In this document: positions 13,992 through 17,725 of the stretch, in pieces
How the letters are laid out: every line of letters begins with the position of its first letter
Position numbering within the stretch: the first letter of the stretch is position 1
Source: Armatimonadaceae bacterium
GTDB taxonomy: Bacteria; Armatimonadota; Armatimonadia; Armatimonadales; Armatimonadaceae
Length of the DNA: 17,725 bases
Direction: 5' to 3'
Assembly (NCBI GenBank): GCA_030446525.1
Contig: JAUJNC010000089.1
Span: 1-17,725 of the forward strand
Notes under the pieces: generated by a model
What the model saw: only the letters and a program-made list of their open reading frames with translations
Databases searched by the model: none
Told to the model about the DNA's origin: nothing
Program-made: the position numbers and the translations under genes

Positions 13992-16054
13992 ATGAAGAAA
14001 GCCTCGCTATTTGCGAGCGCCGCAGCCGTCTCTGCCCTCGGGCTGGCTGTCAGTCCTGCGTTCGCGCAGGCCGGCGGCGCCGCTGGTGCTGGCGGCGCCG
14101 CTGGTGCCGGCGGCGCTGGCGGTGCCGGCGGCGGCCCGTTCGCGGACGTGCCGACGGATCACTGGGCGTACGCCTCAGTGGACAGGCTCCAGGATCAGGG
14201 CATCGTCATCGGGTACCCCGACGGCACGTACGGCGGGAAGCGGGCCATGACGCGCTACGAGTTCGCGGTCGCCATCGCCCGCCTGCTGGACAAGATCCCC
14301 GACGCCAACCAGTTCGCCACCAAAGCGGATCTGGGTAATCTCGCCACCAAACAGCAGCTGGACGAGGCCATCGCGGGCATCCGGCGTGACATGGCCGGTT
14401 TCGCCAAGCAGGAGGACGTGGACACCCTCCGGCGCCTGGTGACCGAGTTCCAGACCGAGCTCACCACGCTGGGCGTGGAGGTGGACGCGGTCCGGCGCCG
14501 GCTGGACGGCCTGGAAGGCCGCGTGACGTTCCTGGAGAACGAGTTCCGGCGCGTCCGGATCGGGGGCGCCGCCAACCTGATGGTGCGCGGAAACAACCGC
14601 CGGGGTGGGGGCACCTCCGCCGTCGTGGACGCCGACGGCCAATACGTCACGGGCGGGCCGGGGTCGCGCGGCAGCCTGCTCTCGGACACCCGGGTGCTCC
14701 ACGACATCGACCTGAACATCCGGGCCCGCCTGTCCGAGACCGCCACCGCCGAGGCCGTGCTGAACTTCGGCAACTACCTGCCGTTCTTGAACAGCATCGC
14801 CTCGTTCCGCGGCTCGCGCTCCGACAACCCGTTCGATCCGGGTACACCGGGCAGGGTCAACCAGGCCCAGGAGCAGACGGTCTACAAGCTAATGGTCGAG
14901 GCGCCGATCCAGCTGCCGGGTATCGGCGGCGTCAGCCTGGCCGTGGGCCGCATCCCCATCCAGTTCACGCCCTACACACTCCGGCTGATCGACGTGGATT
15001 CGTACTTCTTCAACAACAAGACGGACCTCGGCGACATCCCGGTGGACGGCGCCCGGGGCACGTTCAAGATCGGTCCGATCGGCGTGACCGCGTTCGCGGC
15101 CAAGGTCGACCCGATCAAGTTCGTGTCCAATGTCACCGGGGAGGTGGACTCCCCCGACGCCGCCCTGTTCGCGGGCGCGGGCCGCGCCCGTTCGCGGGGT
15201 CCGGCGGTTTCGTGCGGCCGCGGAAGTCGCTGATCGACCGGAACCGGCCGAGGATAACCTGGCGATGCCGATCGAGAACCTCGCCGGCGCGCGCGACGTT
15301 CGGCGCCTCGTCCTTCGGCACGATCGGCCTGACCTTCCTGGCCGCGGGCGGCCAGCCGACTCCGGCCCCGGATGCGGGTCTGAGCGCCACCTATGACCGC
15401 GTGTTCGTGTACGGCGCGGACATCAACGCCAACTTCTCGGGCATCGGCCTGACGGGTTCTTATAACGTGTCCAATACACGGACCGCGGCGGGCGAAACCG
15501 GCGGCGACACCAACACGGTGCGCGACGACGATACGTACGCCTGGGAAGCGGCGGCCAGGTCCTCGTTCGGGGCGGTGAACGTGGGCGCGGGCTACCGCCA
15601 TACCGCGCCGTTCTTCGCCGCTCCGGGCTACTGGGGCAAGATCGACACCTGGACCAACCCGGTGGACATCAAGGGGCCGTTCGTCCGCGCGTCCTACGCG
15701 CTGGGCGGGGGCCTGACCCTGGCGGGCGAGGGACACTTCTACGAAGCGACCGGCGACGGGGCGCTAAGTGAAGACAACGGGATCACCAACTACCGGGCGG
15801 GTCTGAAGTACGGCCTGACCTCGGTCTCGGCGGTGGATCTGGGCGTGGAGTGGACGGAGTACGAGATCGCCGGGACGACGGCGGAACCGAGGTCGATCTT
15901 CTACAACATCGGCTACGGCTTCTCCTTTAGCCCGGATACTTCGTTCAAGCTCCTGTACCAGATCGTGGACTACAGTGACAGGGGCGCCGGCGGCTTCAGC
16001 CCGCTGGCCGGCGACGGCGGCGTCGCGGCGGCGCAGTTCTCGGTGAAATTCTAA
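13992..16054 (+). CDS. SLH-domain outer-membrane porin (three clustered frame changes)
   Basis: The protein starts with a signal peptide (MKKASLFASAAAVSALGLAV, cleavage after AFA) and a Gly/Ala-rich linker. One SLH domain follows (~50-100; PFADVPTDHWAYASVDRLQD, IGYPDGTYGGKRAMTRYEFA), then a coiled coil (~105-190) and a long beta-barrel ending FSVKF with a C-terminal aromatic. This layout matches SLH porins (OprB/SomA/SlpA-like) of diderm Terrabacteria, where the SLH domain ties the outer membrane to the cell wall. The ATG is fixed by AAGGAGGAG a few bases upstream and by the signal peptide. The first frame stops at 15231-15233. The expected sequence continues as GSGGFVRPRKSLIDRNRP, then EDNLAMPIENLAGAR in a second frame, then ATFGASSFGTIGLTF back in the first new frame. 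Adding 1, 1 and 2 bases near 15185, 15250 and 15290 gives 689 codons including the stop. Confidence 0.87.
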
Positions 16055-16078
16055 CGACCTTCTTCCGAGAAGACCGCA

Positions 16079-16108
16079 GGCCCCCGGCACCCGCCGGGGG
16101 CCTTTTTT
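16079..16108 (+). terminator. Intrinsic terminator of the porin gene
   Basis: A perfect 10-bp GC stem, GGCCCCCGGC (16079-16088) with GCCGGGGGCC (16093-16102), has an ACCC loop and is followed by six T. It lies 24 bp after the porin stop. Confidence 0.95.
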
Positions 16109-16189
16109 GCCTACGCACCCTGCCCCGCGGATGCGAAGGCGGCGGGGAGCGGCTGCGGCACCGGCGCCTCGGCAAGGTTTCGTATCCGC

Positions 16190-16357
16190 GCCCCGGGGTA
16201 TCACTGCTATGTTCGCGAGCGAAGAGGTCGTGGTAGACGCCGGGGGCGTGTCGGGGGCACGCCCGCGCCCGACATCATCCGCGCGGCGCTCGACCAGCTC
16301 GGCGGGCTGCCCGGGGAGGCGCTCGTGCCGGGCGACACGCCCTACAAGGAAACAGAT
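16190..16357 (+). pseudogene. HAD-like phosphatase scrap
   Basis: Between the terminator and the next gene, two frames give pieces resembling a beta-phosphoglucomutase-type HAD hydrolase. One reads GITAMFASEEVVVDAGGVSG. The other, shifted, reads DIIRAALDQLGGLPGEALV and PGDTPYK, where the family motif is like GDTPYD with the metal-binding Asp. The nucleophile-bearing N-terminus and the end of the protein are absent. I read it as the leftover of a deleted gene. The match is short, so chance similarity cannot be excluded. Confidence 0.4.
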
Positions 16358-16978
16358 ATGGCAACCGAGGACAGGAAGGAACGACTGGTCCGCTACCTCA
16401 ACGACGCGCACGCGGCCGAGGAGGGCGGGCTGGCCGCCCTCAAGGACATCGCCAGGGAGGCCGACGACCCGGACGTGCGCCGTGCCGTCGATGACCACGC
16501 CCGGGTCACGCGGACGCAGATCAGCCGGCTCGAAACCCGCATCCGCGAGCTGGGCGGCGGCAAGGCCGCCGGCAAAGGCCTGGTCGACACGGCCCTCGCC
16601 AAGGGCAGCCAGCTGGTCAACGCCTTCCACGACAAGGAAGACAAACAGACCCAGGACGTCATCAAGGCGTACTCGCTCGAGCACTTCGAGATCGGGATGT
16701 ACACGTCGCTCCGGGCATACGCGGAGGCCATCGGCGACAAGGAGACGGCGCGCCTGGCAGGCACCCTGATCGGCGAGGAACAGCAGGCCGCCGAGCGGCT
16801 GCAGCGCCTGATCCCCCGGCTCGCCGCCAGCGCCGTGAACCGGACGGCGGCCGGCTCCCGCGGCCGCGCCGGCGGCGGCCGGTCCGGCGGTTTGCTGCTG
16901 CGGCCGTCCGTGCTGCTCCTGGCCGGGCTGGCTGTCTGGGGCGCGCGTCGCCTGCTGGGCGGCGAGCCCCCGCGCTAA
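16358..16978 (+). CDS. DUF892/YciE-like ferritin-fold protein with C-terminal membrane helix
   Basis: This 206-residue protein starts MATEDRKERLVRYLNDAHAA and contains the helical repeats of the DUF892 (YciE-like) family. The acidic and His positions expected in a ferritin-like four-helix bundle are visible in HAAEEGGL (~18-26), SLEHFEIGMY and EEQQAAERLQ. Family members are linked to stress responses and may bind two metal ions, but their reaction is not established. Unlike the usual soluble form, it ends with a Gly/Arg-rich linker and a hydrophobic helix (LLLRPSVLLLAGLAVWGARR), suggesting a membrane anchor. The ATG at 16358-16360 has AAGGAA about seven bases upstream; a longer GTG start at 16325 would extend into the HAD scrap and is less likely. 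It is convergent with the pilT-like gene, 29 bp away. Confidence 0.8.
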   Translation: MATEDRKERLVRYLNDAHAAEEGGLAALKDIAREADDPDVRRAVDDHARVTRTQISRLETRIRELGGGKAAGKGLVDTALAKGSQLVNAFHDKEDKQTQDVIKAYSLEHFEIGMYTSLRAYAEAIGDKETARLAGTLIGEEQQAAERLQRLIPRLAASAVNRTAAGSRGRAGGGRSGGLLLRPSVLLLAGLAVWGARRLLGGEPPR

Positions 16979-17007
16979 CGGGGCGCGAGCGGCAGAACGG
17001 GCGCCGG

Positions 17008-17725
17008 CTACGAGCGGGACGAGGAGCGCAGCATGTGCCGCAGCTCGGTGGGGTTGTTCGTGACCGCCAGCGCCTCGTCCATCGTGATCGTTTTGCTCTG
17101 GTGGAGCGCCTGGAGCGACTGGTTGAGGGTGTTCATGCCGAAGTGGGCGCCCTCGCGGATGGACGTGTACAGCTCCCCCGTCTCGCCCTCCTCGATCTGC
17201 TTTTTGATGGTCGGCGAGCCGGTCATCACCTCGACGGCCGGCACGCGCCCCATGCCGTTGGCCCGGTGCGCCAGCCGCTGCGACACCACGCAGGAGAGCG
17301 TCTGCGCCAGCTGGTCGCGCACCTGGTCGCGCTCGTGCGGCGGGAAGGCGTTCAGGATCCGGTCCACCGTCCCCACCGCCGACATGGTGTGCAGGGTGGT
17401 GATCACCAGGTGCCCGATCTCGGCGGCGGAAAGCGCGACGCGCATGGTGTCGACGTCGCGCATCTCGCCGATCACAATCACGTCCGGCGTCTGGCGCATG
17501 ACGCTGCGCAGGGCCGTCGCGAACGACTTGGTGTCCGAGCCGACCTCGCGCTGGTAGACGACCGAGTTCTTATCCTCGAAGACGTACTCGATCGGATCCT
17601 CGATGGTGACGATGCTGGCGCGCCGCTCCTCGTTGACGCGCTCGACCAGGGCGGCCAGCGTCGTGCTCTTGCCCGACCCCGTCGGCCCGGTGACGATCAC
17701 CAGCCCCTGCGGCTGCAGGGGGACC
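17008..17725 (-). CDS. pilT: Type IV pilus retraction ATPase PilT, partial (N-terminus beyond right edge)
   Basis: This is the C-terminal ~239 codons of a GspE/PilT-family secretion ATPase. Walker A is GPTGSGKST, the Asp box is IVTIEDPIEY, Walker B is DVIVIGEMRD and the His box is VITTLHTMSA. The C-terminal domain has the PilT-like order RVPAVEVMTGSPTIKKQIEE, then GMNTLNQSLQALHQS and ITMDEALAVTNNP. The classical PilT AIRNLIRE box is replaced by TIKKQIEE. Length and the ending LRHMLRSS fit PilT rather than the PilB extension ATPase. In the cell it would form a hexamer at the inner-membrane base of a type IV pilus and power depolymerisation and twitching. The frame is open to the right edge, so the true start is outside the window; the GTG at 17698 is internal, just before Walker A. 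Confidence 0.92.
   Translation of the reverse strand, partial: VPLQPQGLVIVTGPTGSGKSTTLAALVERVNEERRASIVTIEDPIEYVFEDKNSVVYQREVGSDTKSFATALRSVMRQTPDVIVIGEMRDVDTMRVALSAAEIGHLVITTLHTMSAVGTVDRILNAFPPHERDQVRDQLAQTLSCVVSQRLAHRANGMGRVPAVEVMTGSPTIKKQIEEGETGELYTSIREGAHFGMNTLNQSLQALHQSKTITMDEALAVTNNPTELRHMLRSSSRS

Noticed and set aside
1..17725. tRNA, rRNA, CRISPR arrays, insertion sequences or phage genes
   Set aside because: None were recognised. No regularly spaced repeats, transposase motifs or cloverleaf-like segments were seen.

Overview
The window looks like a high-GC chromosomal segment from a member of the Armatimonadota. This is an inference from gene content, not a proven placement. The main clues are a DUF1559-type prepilin reading [19 protein letters not shown] followed by [14 protein letters not shown], a GntR-HTH/LacI-sensor chimeric regulator, an S-layer-homology (SLH) porin with a coiled coil, and a remnant of a pectate-lyase-3-like protein with the opening YDVREFGA. 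A local AT-rich island lies at about 7200-7860.

Layout. (1) Positions 1-4998, minus strand: a compact surface-glycan-type operon. It encodes a GH2-like/GT2 fusion enzyme, then a type IV ABC exporter half-transporter, then a glycosyltransferase-like protein cut by the left edge. Its upstream gap (4999-5183) carries TTAAG-type repeats with 11-bp periodicity and a separated 13-bp inverted copy, a pattern typical of OmpR/PhoB-family sites. (2) Positions 5184-7860, minus strand: an intact OmpR/PhoB-type response regulator, translationally coupled (ATGA) to a histidine kinase of which only the ATPase domain is still in one frame. The kinase's sensor, membrane and HisKA parts are spread over several frames. 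Further upstream lie an AT-rich stretch and a near-consensus sigma70 promoter at 7822-7850. (3) Positions 8004-12655, minus strand: a probable four-gene operon. It holds the GntR/LacI-type regulator (interrupted by one in-frame TAG), the DUF1559 prepilin (one-base frameshift at a homopolymer), a cytoplasmic metallophosphoesterase, and a lipoprotein purple-acid-phosphatase-like metallophosphoesterase containing a 34-bp perfect inverted repeat. A clear promoter precedes it and a strong hairpin follows it. (4) Positions 12666-13040: an internally deleted pectate-lyase-like pseudogene. (5) Positions 13143-16108, plus strand: a small hypothetical gene, a roughly 500-bp leader, an SLH-domain outer-membrane porin with three clustered frame changes, and a textbook terminator. 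(6) Positions 16190-16978, plus strand: a HAD-phosphatase scrap followed by a DUF892/YciE-like ferritin-fold protein. (7) Positions 17008-17725, minus strand: a PilT-type retraction ATPase cut by the right edge.

How it may fit together (inference). The response regulator next to the glycan operon, with regularly spaced boxes between them, suggests two-component control of surface-polysaccharide synthesis or export, now possibly orphaned because the kinase is broken. The regulator, prepilin and two phosphoesterases look like a ligand-controlled surface or secretion module that pairs a pseudopilin-like protein with phosphate or phosphoester hydrolysis. The frame breaks in the porin and prepilin are all explained by missing bases in short repeats, so they may be sequence errors. 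The kinase, the pectate-lyase-like gene and the HAD scrap look truly decayed.
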